The notes: a model not told the origin generated them from the letters alone. A DNA stretch of 22,262 nucleotides from Thioalkalivibrio nitratireducens (GCA_011390385.1 JAABSN010000042.1:1-22262), one strand, 5' to 3'. Shown: positions 6,371 through 17,311, counted from the stretch's first letter. Numbers and translations: made by a program.

Positions 6371-9300
6371 TTACGCGGTTTCCGGCTCGATCAGCGACTC
6401 GATGATCTGCAGCGCTTCGGCATAGGAGAAGTTGCGGATCAGGCGGTCGAGGCGGGTACGGGTGCGGTTCGGTAGGGTCGATTCCAGGGTCGGAGCGATC
6501 TCCTGCCACTGGCCGACCGCGCCGAGTTCATCGCGGGAAAGGGCCTCTGCGAGGCAGCGCAGGGCCGTGCGCTGGTCGTTGTCGAGAACTCCGGGACCGC
6601 TGCCGACCGGCGCAGTCGCCTGGGGTTGTGGCGGCGCGGTTTCGGCCTCGCGCTCAGCATCCTCGATGTCCGCGGCAAGCGCTTCGCCCGACTCCAGCAC
6701 GGCGGACAACCAGAACAGGCTGCCACGCCCGGGCACGCTTTCGCAGCCGACTTCGCCGTCCATCATCTCGGCGAGTCGACGACTGATCGCCAGACCGAGA
6801 CCGGTTCCTGCGTACTTGCGCGCGACCGAGGTCTGCAGCTGGTTGAACGGTACGAACAGCTTGTCGCGGTCTTCCGGGGCAATGCCGATGCCGCTGTCTT
6901 CGACCTCCAGACGAAGACTGGGTTGCTGGCTCCCTTCAACCCGGGCACCGACGCGAATCCGGCCGCGGTCGGTGAACTTCAGCGCGTTCGACAGGTAGTT
7001 GATCAGGATCTGGCGCAGCCGCAGCGGGTCACCGATGAGCCGGCGGCGGCGCGTGGCCGCGTCGATATCGATCTCGAGTTCAACCTCGCGGGCCTCGAAC
7101 TGCTCGCGCAGCATGCTGGTGGCCTGGTCAACCAGCGTGCCGACCTGGAACTGCTCCCGATGCAGCGTCAGCCGACCGGCTTCGATCTTGGACAGGTCCA
7201 GCAGATCGTTGATGATTTCCATGAGATGACGCGCAGCGTTGATGATGCGCTGGGCACGATCGGCGCTGTCGGCATCAGGCGGCGTCTGCCGGATCAGGTC
7301 GGCGTACCCCATGATCGCGTTCATCGGCGTGCGAATCTCGTGGCTGATGTTGGCCAGGAACGCACTCTTGGTCGCGTTGGCGGCCTCGGCCTGTTCCTTG
7401 GCCTGACGCAGCTTGTCGGCCGCGACACGCTCATCGCTGATGTCTTCAAAGACACCGGCGATGCCGCCATCCTGGTCGTCGGGATCGACCGGCGCCACCG
7501 AGATGCGCGCCCAGAAGCGACTGCCGTCCTTGCGCACCAGCTCGGCTTCGGTGCTGCTCTTGCCCTGCCGTTCGAGACCCTGGTAGAGCGCTCGGCCGAC
7601 GCGCTCGTAGGTTTCGTCGTCGGCGTAGATGGCCCGGGTCAGCTGGCCGACGAGCTCGCCGGGCCCGTAACCCAGCAGTTCCTCAGCGCGCCGATTGTTC
7701 TTGACGACGTGCCGATCGCGCAACATCATGATGCCCGAGGTCGCTGCGTTGTAGATGGCCTCGGTCTGCTCCAGGCTCTTCTGCAGCTCGCCGCCCCGCC
7801 GATCGACCAGCAGCTCGAGGTGATAACGGTGCTGCTCCAGCTCCGCCTCGGTGCGCTTGCGCTCGGTGATGTCCTGCTTGATCGCCATGTACGAGCTGAT
7901 CGCGCCGTCCGGATCGCGAATCGGCATGATGATGGCCCACTCGACGTATTCGCTGCCGTCCTTGCGTCGGTTGATCAGCTCGCCGCTCCAGAGCTTGCCG
8001 CCCGAGATGCAACTCCACATCTGCTCGTAGGTCGAGCGCGGCGTGCGACCGGACTGGAGAATGCGCGGGTTCTTTCCCAGCAGTTCTTCCATGCGGTACC
8101 CGGTATTTTCCACGAAGGCCAGGTTGACGTATTCGATACTGCCGTCGAGGTCGGTGATGACGATACTCTCCGGGCTCTGCTCGACCACGGCGCTGAGCCG
8201 CCGGAGCTCGTTCTCCATCCGCTTGCGCTCGGTGATGTCGCGCCAGACGGTGGCCGCATAGGGCTGGCCATCCAGTTGCACCCGGTCGGTCACGACAGAA
8301 ACATCATGAATCCGTCCATGCCGGTCGACATGCCGGGTCTCGAACTTGCGGCTGAGCTGCTCATGCCCGCCCATGGCCAGGCGCCGAATCCGGGCTTCGT
8401 CGAACTGGATATCGAGATCGGGCAACCGCAGCCGGCCAAACTCCTCGCGCGTGTAGCCGAGCATTCTGCAGGCGGCATCATTGAACTCGATGAACTCGAG
8501 GGTGTTGATGTCGATCAAGGCCACCGAATCCGAGATATGTCGAACGATGCTGTCGTAGATGCGCTGACGGTGGCGGGCGCGCGCATCGTGCAGCCGCCGG
8601 GAAAGCATTTCGCTCACGCGCGCCGCGATGCTCTGCAGCAGCGCGCGCTCGCTGTCGAGAAACGGCTCGTAGTCGCGATCGTCGGGCAGCAGCGGATAGA
8701 CGATGGTGATGCTGCCCGGGGACTGATCCTCGACCGCGATCGGCGCCGACATCTGGTGCCGACCCTCGCGGTAGTGCAGGCTGCAATAGCTCCGACCCTG
8801 CCATTCGAGCCGGCATTCGGCCTGCTTCATGAAGCGCCAGCCCGCCGGCGCGAGCTGGGCCACCTGCTGCAGCACGCGGTGCAGCGGCTGGTCCGAGACT
8901 TCGGTAGCCTCGAAGATGTTGTGCAGGCAGGCACGCTGCCGCGCAGCGTATTCCAGCGCCTCGCGCTGTTTCGTCAACTCGTCGCGATCCCGCTCGAGTT
9001 CGGCGAGATTCCGGGTATTGACCTCGCGCAGCGCGCGCAGGCGCAGCGCGTAGAACAGCGTGTAGAGCATCGAGACCAGCAGCAGGACCAGCAGCAGCGC
9101 GGCGACCAGCAATGCTTCGCGGTACTGGCTCCACAGGTCCTGCAGGCGGATCCGCGGCAGCACGTCGTAGGGCGGCAGTTGCAGCGCGCGCCGCAGTTCG
9201 CGCACCGGCCCCGGGTCCAGCGGCAGCTCGAAGCCGTGCAGGTCGGTGATCCGGCGAAATGCCAGCGTTGGCTCGAACAGCAACAGCTCGCCGACGATGC

Positions 9301-10060
9301 GCTGAACCCGTTCGGGCGACACGTGCGGCAATGCGCTCAGGACGCGATCCGGGTAGATCGTCGTCGAAACCGCGAACGGATAACCCTGCAGATCGCGCGG
9401 CAGCAAGGGCTCGAACTCGCCGGCACGCCCGGGATTGGCCTCAAGCCACCGCTCGAACACGCCCACGCGCAGAAACGCGGCGTCATGACTGCCGGCCGCC
9501 AACGCGCCCAGGACCCATTCATGGGGCGCATCCAGGGTTTCGATATCGAGACGGTCGATGGCCACGCCGGCACGCTGCAGGCGACGCAGCTGCGCCTGGT
9601 ATCCGGTCACCGAGCGCGGATGGGAGGCCACGATCGTTCTCTGTTCGAGCAGCTCGGGTTGCTGCCGTGCCGGATCACCGGCGCGGACCAGGATCACACC
9701 GGCGTCGCCGGGCAGCGGCTGCCCCTGCCAGTCATGGACGACGCGCAGCAGCGGTTCGGACAGACCGATGCGATGTTTGAAGTACATCCACGCCGACGTA
9801 TTGACCAGCAGCAGGTCGATCCGGCGTTCGAGCATGGCCACTTCCAGCTCGGCGAAGTTCAACGGCTGGATCTGGAACGAAACCCCCGGTATGCGTTCCT
9901 CGAGCATGCGCACGAGACCGCCCCACGGCTGGGTGCTGGTAAACACCTCGTCGCTGGCGTGCACCCCGATCGTGATGGTGCGCGCGACCTCCTGCGCCGA
10001 GGCCACGAGACTCCCGCCGAGCAGCAGCGCCATCCACAGCCGGACCAGCCACCGGCTCAC
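6371..10060 (-). CDS. PhnD-domain multi-PAS sensor histidine kinase
   Basis: A 1229-residue membrane sensor. In order: signal peptide (1-23); PhnD/SsuA-type solute-binding domain (about 27-290, opening [18 protein letters not shown]); one membrane helix (about 314-339); coiled coil; GAF-like region (about 380-490); three PAS domains, with [17 protein letters not shown] and FEDISDER closing motifs (about 500-612, 618-736, 763-882); HisKA with [13 protein letters not shown] (His907); and HATPase (Asn1025, DSGIGI at 1055, GTGLGL at 1085). After a Pro/Ala linker comes a helical tail of about 75 residues of the kind often found behind a receiver domain in hybrid kinases, but no receiver is present. 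It starts with GTG at 10060, overlapping the upstream stop by four bases (GTGA). The ligand is unknown; TtrS uses a related sensor domain for tetrathionate. Confidence 0.88.
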   Translation of the reverse strand: MSRWLVRLWMALLLGGSLVASAQEVARTITIGVHASDEVFTSTQPWGGLVRMLEERIPGVSFQIQPLNFAELEVAMLERRIDLLLVNTSAWMYFKHRIGLSEPLLRVVHDWQGQPLPGDAGVILVRAGDPARQQPELLEQRTIVASHPRSVTGYQAQLRRLQRAGVAIDRLDIETLDAPHEWVLGALAAGSHDAAFLRVGVFERWLEANPGRAGEFEPLLPRDLQGYPFAVSTTIYPDRVLSALPHVSPERVQRIVGELLLFEPTLAFRRITDLHGFELPLDPGPVRELRRALQLPPYDVLPRIRLQDLWSQYREALLVAALLLVLLLVSMLYTLFYALRLRALREVNTRNLAELERDRDELTKQREALEYAARQRACLHNIFEATEVSDQPLHRVLQQVAQLAPAGWRFMKQAECRLEWQGRSYCSLHYREGRHQMSAPIAVEDQSPGSITIVYPLLPDDRDYEPFLDSERALLQSIAARVSEMLSRRLHDARARHRQRIYDSIVRHISDSVALIDINTLEFIEFNDAACRMLGYTREEFGRLRLPDLDIQFDEARIRRLAMGGHEQLSRKFETRHVDRHGRIHDVSVVTDRVQLDGQPYAATVWRDITERKRMENELRRLSAVVEQSPESIVITDLDGSIEYVNLAFVENTGYRMEELLGKNPRILQSGRTPRSTYEQMWSCISGGKLWSGELINRRKDGSEYVEWAIIMPIRDPDGAISSYMAIKQDITERKRTEAELEQHRYHLELLVDRRGGELQKSLEQTEAIYNAATSGIMMLRDRHVVKNNRRAEELLGYGPGELVGQLTRAIYADDETYERVGRALYQGLERQGKSSTEAELVRKDGSRFWARISVAPVDPDDQDGGIAGVFEDISDERVAADKLRQAKEQAEAANATKSAFLANISHEIRTPMNAIMGYADLIRQTPPDADSADRAQRIINAARHLMEIINDLLDLSKIEAGRLTLHREQFQVGTLVDQATSMLREQFEAREVELEIDIDAATRRRRLIGDPLRLRQILINYLSNALKFTDRGRIRVGARVEGSQQPSLRLEVEDSGIGIAPEDRDKLFVPFNQLQTSVARKYAGTGLGLAISRRLAEMMDGEVGCESVPGRGSLFWLSAVLESGEALAADIEDAEREAETAPPQPQATAPVGSGPGVLDNDQRTALRCLAEALSRDELGAVGQWQEIAPTLESTLPNRTRTRLDRLIRNFSYAEALQIIESLIEPETA

Positions 10061-10999
10061 AGGAACGCCGCCGAGAACAGGTCCGGGCCGGCGAGCGGCC
10101 GATCGATATCGCCGGAGGCCATCAGGATCGGGTTGAGCGCGTCGACCGCAGCGTACATCGATTCGGCCGGCGCCGACAGCAGGTGACGGTTGAAGTCCCG
10201 GTCCGGCAGATCGAGCTCGGCCAGCAGCAGCCGGACCTGTTCACTTGGAACCCGAATCAGTGCACCGAGGCGGTAGGCCATATCGGTGGGGTTGCGCTGC
10301 CACGCTTCGAGCATGGCGAAGTGCGCGTCGATGATGGCGCGAACATGGTCGGCATGGCTGCCCCTGCCTTGCTCGCCCACGGCCAGCAGGTCGATGATCG
10401 GCACGCGCAGGTCGCGGCTGTCGATCACCCGCTGAAGGCCCAGCTGTTCGAGCTGATAGACAAACGGCTGATAGGCGATGATGCCGTCCAGTTCGTTTTC
10501 CTGCCAGCCCGAGAAGTGGTTGCCGCCAATCGGCACCACCGTGATGTCGTCGACCTCCAGACCCGCGGCCTCGAGCACGTTGTACAACATCACGCGGCCG
10601 ATCGTCGACGACTCCGCGCCGATGCGCTTGCCGGCAAGCTGGTCCAGCGAAGCGGCCTCCGGGCGCATCAACAATGCATCGGCGCCGGCCGATCGGTTGA
10701 AGACCAGCGCGCCGACGACATCGGCGCCGGACGCACGCATCAGCATGAGTTCGTCCAGCGTGACCAGCACCGCGCCGGCACGGTTGCGCTCGATGAAATC
10801 GAACTTGCGATCCACCGGCGCATCGATGTACTCGAGCTGATCCGCCGAAATCAGGCCCTCGCGCAACGCCAGCGCAATGAACTGGTAGCCGATCCATTCA
10901 TCGCGCACCAGCCGGAGCGGGTGGCGCCCGTGGCAGCCGGGCAGCAACGTCAGCCCGAGGGCCGCAGCCCCGGCGGTCAGCAATGTCCTCCGGGTACGG

Positions 11000-11019
<20 letters not shown>
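10057..11019 (-). CDS. orphan NMT1/THI5-type solute-binding lipoprotein
   Basis: A solute-binding protein of the NitT/TauT (SsuA, NMT1/THI5-like) class, about 320 residues. The start at 11019 gives a twin-arginine leader, TRRTLLTAGAAALGLTLLPGC, where LPGC is a lipobox with Cys29, so export by Tat and lipid anchoring are likely. In-frame starts at 11058 and 11070 would lengthen the leader. Recognisable body segments are VRDEWIGYQFIALALREGL near the N-terminus, AGKRIGAESSTIGRVMLYN and IIAYQPFVYQLE. No ABC permease or ATPase of this class is adjacent. Instead the gene is sandwiched in a signalling operon, overlapping the HD-GYP gene by 20 bases and the kinase by four. It most likely presents a ligand to the kinase (inference). 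The ligand cannot be read from the sequence. Confidence 0.82.
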
Positions 11020-12157
<1,138 letters not shown>

Positions 12158-12285
12158 GCTCCGGCATCACCTTGCTGGATGCCAGCGATCATTAAACCAC
12201 GTTTGACAGCCACCATGCAGGCACCGGGCCATCGGTGACCCTCATTGCGGCACAATGCCAGAGACCCTCTTCGGCGCACACGGCC

Positions 12286-13266
12286 ATGGCCCTGCTGGAA
12301 GTCCGCGATCTGACCGTGACCTTCGACACGCCCGACGGCGCCGTCCACGCCGTCAACGGCCTGAGCTTCGATCTCGAGCCCGGGCAGGCGCTGGGCCTGG
12401 TCGGCGAATCCGGTTCCGGCAAGACGCAGACCGCCATGGCGATGATGGGTCTGCTGGCCGAAAACGGACGCGCAACCGGTTCGGTGCGCTTTCGCGGACA
12501 GGAGCTGCTCGGCCTGCCGACCGCCGAATGGAGCCGGATCCGCGGCTCGAAGATCTCGATGATCTTCCAGGACCCGGCCAGCTCGCTGAACCCGTACCTG
12601 GCCATCGGCGAGCAGCTGATCGAGGTGTTGACCCATCACCGCAATCTCAAGCGCGGCGAAGCCCGTCAACGGGCAGCCGAGATGCTGCACCAGGTCGGCG
12701 TCAGCGAACCCGCGACGCGGATGCGCCAGCTCCCGCACCAGCTTTCCGGCGGTCTGTGTCAGCGCGTCATGATCGCCATGGCGCTGTTGTGCCAGCCCGA
12801 CCTGCTGATCGCCGACGAACCGACCACGGCGCTGGACGTCACGGTCCAGTCCCAGATCAATACGCTGATGGCCGAACTGTCGGAGCGCTCGTCGACGGCC
12901 ATCCTGCTGATCACCCACGACCTCGGCGTCGTCGCCGGGCTATGCGACGAGGTGGCCGTGATGTACGCCGGCGAGCTGCTCGAGCGTGCCGGGGCCAGCG
13001 CGTTGTTCGCCAGCCCGCGGCATCCCTATACGCGCGGGCTGCTGCGCTCGGTGCCGCGTCTGGACCGGGAAAACTCCGGCATCCTGAAGGCGATTCCGGG
13101 CCATCCGCCCGACCTGGTCGACCTGCCGCCGGGCTGCCGCTTCCGCGATCGCTGCGACTTCGCGTTCTCTGCCTGCAGCGAACATCCCGAGCTCACCCGC
13201 GCGGGTCCTGACCGCGTCAAGCGCTGCCATCTCGAAGCGCTGCCCGACGAGGAAACCTCAACCTGA
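12286..13266 (+). CDS. oppD: oligopeptide/dipeptide ABC transporter ATP-binding protein, OppD type
   Basis: A 326-residue ATPase with Walker A GESGSGKT (40-47), Q-loop Gln95, signature LSGGLCQR (153-160, with Leu for the usual Gln, a change common in OppD/DppD), Walker [13 protein letters not shown] (Asp177, Glu178) and switch His211. The C-terminal part has the oligo/dipeptide motif HPYTRGLL and a four-Cys pattern ([10 protein letters not shown], then SAC, then KRC) thought to bind a metal cluster in this family. Start ATG at 12286 ([11 protein letters not shown]) matches the usual family start; a GTG farther upstream (12235) is less likely. It provides half of the ATPase heterodimer with the next gene. 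No periplasmic binding protein or permease genes are linked. Confidence 0.9.
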   Translation: MALLEVRDLTVTFDTPDGAVHAVNGLSFDLEPGQALGLVGESGSGKTQTAMAMMGLLAENGRATGSVRFRGQELLGLPTAEWSRIRGSKISMIFQDPASSLNPYLAIGEQLIEVLTHHRNLKRGEARQRAAEMLHQVGVSEPATRMRQLPHQLSGGLCQRVMIAMALLCQPDLLIADEPTTALDVTVQSQINTLMAELSERSSTAILLITHDLGVVAGLCDEVAVMYAGELLERAGASALFASPRHPYTRGLLRSVPRLDRENSGILKAIPGHPPDLVDLPPGCRFRDRCDFAFSACSEHPELTRAGPDRVKRCHLEALPDEETST

Positions 13267-14324
13267 TGCGCACCCCGCTGCTCAGCGTTGAAGATCTCTC
13301 GGTCCACTACCGGATCGACGCGTCCGACTCGCTGTTTCGCCACGACTACCGCACACTGCGCGCCGTCGACGGCATCAGCTTCACGCTCGCGGCCGGGGAA
13401 ACGCTCGGCATCGTCGGCGAATCAGGCTGCGGCAAGTCGACGCTGGCGCGCGCCATTCTCGGGCTGGTCAAGCCGACCGGCGGGCGCATCCTGTGGCTGG
13501 GCCAGAACCTCGGCCAGCTCGACGACGAAGGCTGGCGCAAGCGCCGGCGGGAACTTCAGCTGGTGTTCCAGGACCCGTTCGGATCGCTGGACCCGCGCAT
13601 GACGGTCGGACAGATCGTCGCCGAGCCGCTGCTCAACTTCCACCCGTCGATGTCGAAGCTGCAGGTCCGGGAGCGCGTCGCCGGCATGCTCAAGATGGTC
13701 GGCCTGGACCCGACCCAGATCAACCGCTATCCGCACGAGTTCTCGGGCGGGCAGTGCCAGCGTATCGGGATCGCACGCGCGCTGGTCGTCAATCCACGGC
13801 TGGTGGTCTGCGACGAGCCGGTCAGCGCACTGGACGTGTCCATCCAGGCCCAGATCGTCAACCTGCTCAAGGAACTGCAGCGGAAGCTTCAACTTTCGCT
13901 GATCTTCATCGCACACGATCTTTCGGTGGTCCGGCACGTCTCCGACCGGGTCGTCGTCATGTATCTCGGCAAGGTCATGGAAATTGCCGGCCGCGATGCG
14001 CTGTACGAGGGTGCAGCGCACCCCTATTCACGCGCGCTGATCGAGTCGGTCCCGATCCCCGACCCGGTGGCCGAGCGGGCCCGGGCGAAGAACTCGCTGG
14101 CCGGCGAGCTGCCGTCGCCGACCGACCCGCCGTCGGGCTGCGTGTTCCACACCCGCTGCCCGCACGCCGAGCCGCGCTGCGCCGAGAACCGACCGCCGCT
14201 GGAGCGACTCGACGAGGGCCGTTCGGTGGCCTGCATCCGCTGGCGCGAACTCAATCCGCAGCTGGCGCGGGCGCAACAGGACGAGCACCCGATTCGGGTG
14301 CCCCACCCCACCGCCAGGGATTGA
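13266..14324 (+). CDS. oppF: oligopeptide/dipeptide ABC transporter ATP-binding protein, OppF type
   Basis: A 352-residue partner ATPase. Walker A GESGCGKST (51-59), Gln102, signature FSGGQCQR (159-166), Walker B LVVCDEPVSALD (Asp183, Glu184) and His217 are all intact. The family-specific C-terminus has HPYSRALIESVP and the Cys pattern GCVFHTRCPH, PRC, ACIRW. The start overlaps the oppD stop by one base (TGATG), so the two are translationally coupled and should be made in equal amounts. Membrane subunits must come from another locus, or the pair serves several permeases (inference). Confidence 0.9.
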   Translation: MRTPLLSVEDLSVHYRIDASDSLFRHDYRTLRAVDGISFTLAAGETLGIVGESGCGKSTLARAILGLVKPTGGRILWLGQNLGQLDDEGWRKRRRELQLVFQDPFGSLDPRMTVGQIVAEPLLNFHPSMSKLQVRERVAGMLKMVGLDPTQINRYPHEFSGGQCQRIGIARALVVNPRLVVCDEPVSALDVSIQAQIVNLLKELQRKLQLSLIFIAHDLSVVRHVSDRVVVMYLGKVMEIAGRDALYEGAAHPYSRALIESVPIPDPVAERARAKNSLAGELPSPTDPPSGCVFHTRCPHAEPRCAENRPPLERLDEGRSVACIRWRELNPQLARAQQDEHPIRVPHPTARD

Positions 14325-14336
14325 AAATATGCTAAT

Positions 14337-14353
14337 TTATGGTTAGACCATAA
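14337..14353. promoter_or_regulatory. palindrome in an AT-rich patch upstream of the diguanylate cyclase
   Basis: TTATGG at 14337-14342 is the exact inverse of CCATAA at 14348-14353, with TTAGA between. It sits in the only AT-rich stretch of the oppF-cyclase gap, 48 bases before the start. It lacks a T-run, so it looks more like an operator or promoter-associated site than a terminator. Confidence 0.35.
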
Positions 14354-14400
14354 GCAAAGGATTTTCGACGCCCCGGCCTTGACCTCGGAAGGAGGCCCGG

Positions 14401-16119
14401 ATGACGATCCGGAACGCCGCACGCTCTCCGCCGCGACACCGTTCGGTCGGTCCCTGGCTCACTGCATCCTTCAAACCCGTCGCCTACGGTGTGCGGTCGC
14501 GTGCGTTCATCGCCATGGTCTGCGTGGCCATCCTGCCCCCGCTGATCGTCCTGCCCTTCGAACTCCACCAGGTCGAGCAACAGCTCTCGACCCACACCCG
14601 CAAGGACCTCCTCCAGGTCGCGCAGACGCAACAGCGCCGGATCAATGCGGCGCTTTCCGGCCTCGAGGACCAGATGGCGCTCATCGCCAGCCGCACGCAG
14701 ATGCGCATCCAGCTCGACGGCTACAACCGCAGACCCGAGCCGGAGGCCGTCCGGTTCATCGATCAGGTGATCGCCGATGCACTGGCCCGGTCCGATGAAA
14801 TCGAGCGGCTCTGGGTCTTCGGAGATCGGGGCCAGCCGGTGGCCGGTGCCGATCCGGAACAGATTCCGGCGCGGCCGTTCGACTCGCCGGGTTCCGGCTC
14901 GGCCCACCGTTTCGACATGAAATTGCACTGGACGGACGGCGACCAGGCCGCGTTCTGGGCGCGCTCGTCCCTGGTCTTCGATGGCCTTGCGATCGGCACG
15001 CTGGTGGCGCGGATCGCGCCGCACTCGGTGACCGACCTGCTGGCCGACTTCCCGCATCCGGAACTGATCGGCGAGAGCTACATCATTCTCGACTGCGCCT
15101 GCGCGGACGGCAGGTACGCGGTGTTATCGAGTCAAAGCCGGATTTCGAGCAACGTCGTCGACTACGTGGGCGGCAAGGACGTGCTCGAACGGCTGCTGGC
15201 GATCCCCGACGGCCAGCTGACGACAATCGATGCGCCCGACGGCGAACTGACCACGATCGCCTACCCGCTCGACTTCGGGATCGGACGGGTGTACTTCAAA
15301 TCCCGGACCCGATTGATCAGCGCCGTCTACAGCGAGCTGTTGCGCTCCATCGCGCTGTCACTGGCGCTGGCCACGATGCTGGCGGTGGTGATTTCCTGGT
15401 GGCTCGCCGAGCGCATCGCCCTGCCGGTGCGCACGATGTCGGGTCTGCTCCGGGAATTCCGGCCGACCCAGCCACTGCCCCCGATCGATACCCGCGGCTG
15501 GCCGACCGAACTCAAGAGGCTGTCCGCGGCGCTGAATGCGTCGGCCGAGCTGATTCGTGGTCGCACGGTCGCACTTCACAGTGAGATTCGACGTCGGCGC
15601 ACGGCGCAGCGCGAACTCAGCGATCTGGCCAACACCGACGACCTGACCGGCCTCGCCAACCGCCGCCACTTCATGGTCAAGCTGCGCGAAGCGGCCGAAC
15701 CGCCGTCGGAAACCAGCGCCGCCGCAGGACCTTGCGACCTGATCTATCTCGATCTCGACGGCTTCAAGCCGGTCAACGACCGGTTCGGTCACGACGCCGG
15801 CGACGCGGTGCTGTGCACCGTGGCCGAGCGCATCCGCTACCTCGTCCGCGATCAGGACCTGGCCGCGCGCCTCGGCGGCGACGAGTTCGCAGTGCTGCTG
15901 CTGGGCATCGAGCAGGCCGAAGACAGCCGCGCGATCGCCGAACGCATCGTCGCGTCCATCGAAAAACCGATGCGCATCGGCCAAGAAACCCTCACCGTCG
16001 GCTGCAGCCTCGGCCACGTCCGCCTCACCGAAAACATGGACGCCGAAACCGCCCTCCGACGCGCCGACCGCGAGATGTATCGGCACAAGCTGGCGAGGCA
16101 AGGCGGCGGATCGGTCTGA
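14401..16119 (+). CDS. membrane diguanylate cyclase (GGDEF) with extracytoplasmic sensor region
   Basis: A 572-residue cyclase making c-di-GMP from two GTP. A first membrane helix (about 34-54) and a second (about 314-336) bracket a periplasmic region of about 260 residues resembling a Cache-type sensor. A HAMP-like linker (337-395) and coiled coil lead to the GGDEF domain (about 405-568): TDDLTGLANRRHF, LDLDGFKPVNDRFGHDAGD and GGDEF at 492-496. RDQD at 483-486, five residues before GGDEF, is a complete RxxD inhibitory site, so product feedback is expected. A strong AAGGAGG precedes the ATG. It lies downstream of oppF with a 76-base gap. It opposes the HD-GYP enzyme encoded about 2 kb away. 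Confidence 0.92.
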   Translation: MTIRNAARSPPRHRSVGPWLTASFKPVAYGVRSRAFIAMVCVAILPPLIVLPFELHQVEQQLSTHTRKDLLQVAQTQQRRINAALSGLEDQMALIASRTQMRIQLDGYNRRPEPEAVRFIDQVIADALARSDEIERLWVFGDRGQPVAGADPEQIPARPFDSPGSGSAHRFDMKLHWTDGDQAAFWARSSLVFDGLAIGTLVARIAPHSVTDLLADFPHPELIGESYIILDCACADGRYAVLSSQSRISSNVVDYVGGKDVLERLLAIPDGQLTTIDAPDGELTTIAYPLDFGIGRVYFKSRTRLISAVYSELLRSIALSLALATMLAVVISWWLAERIALPVRTMSGLLREFRPTQPLPPIDTRGWPTELKRLSAALNASAELIRGRTVALHSEIRRRRTAQRELSDLANTDDLTGLANRRHFMVKLREAAEPPSETSAAAGPCDLIYLDLDGFKPVNDRFGHDAGDAVLCTVAERIRYLVRDQDLAARLGGDEFAVLLLGIEQAEDSRAIAERIVASIEKPMRIGQETLTVGCSLGHVRLTENMDAETALRRADREMYRHKLARQGGGSV

Positions 16120-16439
16120 CCTCGATTCAGCCCCACTCAGTGGATCAGGGGCGTTGGCCGAAGCCGATAGATGCTCCGAGCCAATACTGTGGGAGGCCCG
16201 TCCCGGGCCGATAGATGCTCCGAGCCAATGTTGAATGCTGTGGGAGGCCCGTCCCGGGCCGATTCGAGATGATCCCGCCGGGACGGCGGTCCCACAGCAA
16301 CTGGCCCTCACCGGTGACTCCATCCGACGAAAGCTTCTCTGTGGGAGGCCCGTCCCGGGCCGACAGATGCTCCGAGCCAATGTTGAATGCTGTGGGAGGC
16401 CCGTCCCGGGCCGATGTGTCTTATTCACAAGGATGGCAG
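16120..16439. other. gene-free convergent gap filled mainly by REP repeats
   Basis: 320 bases between the convergent cyclase and rfaH genes. Apart from REP cluster 2 (16165-16414) it has only short unremarkable flanks, and no open frame that resembles a gene. No T-run terminator was found, so the hairpins themselves probably serve to stop or shield transcripts. Confidence 0.6.
16165..16414. repeat. REP cluster 2 with three copies of a larger ~50-bp unit
   Basis: A-type hairpins lie at 16188-16212, 16239-16263, 16340-16363 and 16391-16414, and one B-type hairpin at 16272-16297. Three of the A units (first, second, fourth) carry the same leader, GATGCTCCGAGCCAAT. In two of them GTTGAATGC follows; in the first, this piece is missing. 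The whole ~50-bp unit has therefore been duplicated, including non-hairpin sequence. Second and third copies are separated by a B unit and another A. A units here have perfect GGCCCG/CGGGCC stems, unlike the G-T variant in cluster 1. Confidence 0.85.
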
Positions 16440-16961
16440 CTACCCCTTCCGCCGCACGATTGAGGTCTCCTTCATCTCCACACGACGCTGTTGCGCCATC
16501 AGGTTCAACAACACGGCAACCCTTCCGTCCCCAGTGCGCTCGCGAAAGATGGCCTGCAGGCCGGCGAACGGGCCCTCGACCACCTCGACCGGGTCGTCGG
16601 GCTTGAATTCGGCGGTCGCACTCAGGTCGATGATGTCGTATTCATCTGCGCGACCGCGAATATGGTCAATCAGCGCCTCGGGTACCGACGGCGTCACCTC
16701 CCCGAAACGCACGAGCCCGATGGCTCCGCGGGTCGAACGAATCACGCCGGGATTGTCGTCCGCGCCCAGCCCAACGAACACGTAGCGCGGGAACATCGGC
16801 TCGACGCGGGTCTGGTAATTGCCGCGAACGCGACGGCGGTTGCGGATACGCGGATACAGGACCTGCATGCCCTGGTTCTCGAGATGCGCCGTCGCACGCG
16901 TCTCCTCGCGCGCCTTGCAATAGACGGCGTACCAGTTCAGATGCTTGTTGTCTCCTTCCAC
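16440..16961 (-). CDS. rfaH: RfaH-type transcription antiterminator (NusG paralogue)
   Basis: A 173-residue NusG-family protein. The N-terminal NGN domain (NWYAVYCKAREETRATAHLENQG, MFPRYVFVGL, STRGAIGLVRFG) follows RfaH more closely than NusG. The C-terminal KOW domain contains GPFAGLQAIFRERTGDGRVAVLLNLMAQ, close to the RfaH consensus. RfaH binds RNA polymerase paused at ops sites and helps transcribe long surface-polysaccharide or secretion operons. No ops-like site and no such operon is seen here, so its targets lie elsewhere. GTG at 16961 is the start chosen. A strong GGAAGGAGA lies just inside it, so the real start could be later (see findings). The gene stands alone. Confidence 0.85.
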   Translation of the reverse strand: MEGDNKHLNWYAVYCKAREETRATAHLENQGMQVLYPRIRNRRRVRGNYQTRVEPMFPRYVFVGLGADDNPGVIRSTRGAIGLVRFGEVTPSVPEALIDHIRGRADEYDIIDLSATAEFKPDDPVEVVEGPFAGLQAIFRERTGDGRVAVLLNLMAQQRRVEMKETSIVRRKG

Positions 16962-17187
16962 CGGGTCGATTTCTCTTCGCTACGAACACGCCGAAGGAAA
17001 ATATCACACGATTCGAATGGATCGGGGCGCCGGCTCGAAGCCGGCAAATCGTTTGACTGAGTCCCGGCTCGGGGGACGGGACGACGTGCGTTCCGGCCAA
17101 CACCGCGCCCTTCCATCGCTCCCAGCGCTCGGCCCGACCCCAGCACCCGCCCTTACGTCTTCCGGGCGCAAACGGCCCCACCGGTCT

Positions 17188-17212
17188 TGTGGGAGGCCCG
17201 TCCCGGGCCGAT
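17188..17212 (+). repeat. single REP unit, A type
   Basis: TGTGGGA, then a perfect GGCCCG/CGGGCC stem around TCC, then GAT. It is identical to the A units of cluster 2. It is solitary and lies in a divergent rather than a convergent gap. Confidence 0.8.
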
Positions 17213-17252
17213 GCCTGACCCCGCCCGTACGGCGGCCCCGGGACGGACCGAA

Positions 17253-17282
17253 TTGGACCCGCCCGCATCGCCCGCCTATACT
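17253..17282 (+). promoter_or_regulatory. sigma-70-like promoter of the NSS transporter
   Basis: TTGGAC (17253-17258) and TATACT (17277-17282) are separated by 18 bases. The start point would fall near 17289, about 23 bases before the ATG at 17312. The -10 is a good match; the -35 is weak. Confidence 0.5.
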
Positions 17283-17311
17283 GGGTGATCCTCGGCGAAA
17301 GACAACCGACC

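Larger units (their letters stand above)
16962..17311. other. divergent intergenic region between rfaH and the NSS transporter
   Basis: 350 bases without a credible gene. It contains a GCCGGC-tcgaa-GCCGGC hairpin at about 17030-17046, one REP unit (17188-17212), and a sigma-70-like promoter for the transporter (17253-17282). The remainder is GC-rich with no recognisable motif. No obvious promoter for rfaH was identified, although the AT-rich GGAAAATATCACACGATT around 16996-17014 is where one would look. Confidence 0.5.

Noticed and set aside
8902..8908. GGTAGC resembling part of an RfaH ops site
   Set aside because: It lies inside the kinase coding sequence and lacks the rest of the ops consensus and a leader context.
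6626..10186. Very long plus-strand open frame (over 1100 codons) opposite the sensor kinase
   Set aside because: It is the antisense of a gene with clear domains throughout. The translation is Gln/Val/Asp-rich without any recognisable motif, as expected from high-GC antisense reading.
12203..12208. TTGACA in the gap between the HD-GYP gene and oppD
   Set aside because: No acceptable -10 hexamer at 16-18 bases downstream on the plus strand.
17030..17046. GCCGGC-tcgaa-GCCGGC hairpin as a terminator
   Set aside because: No T-run follows on either strand and it lies between divergent genes, where a terminator is not expected.
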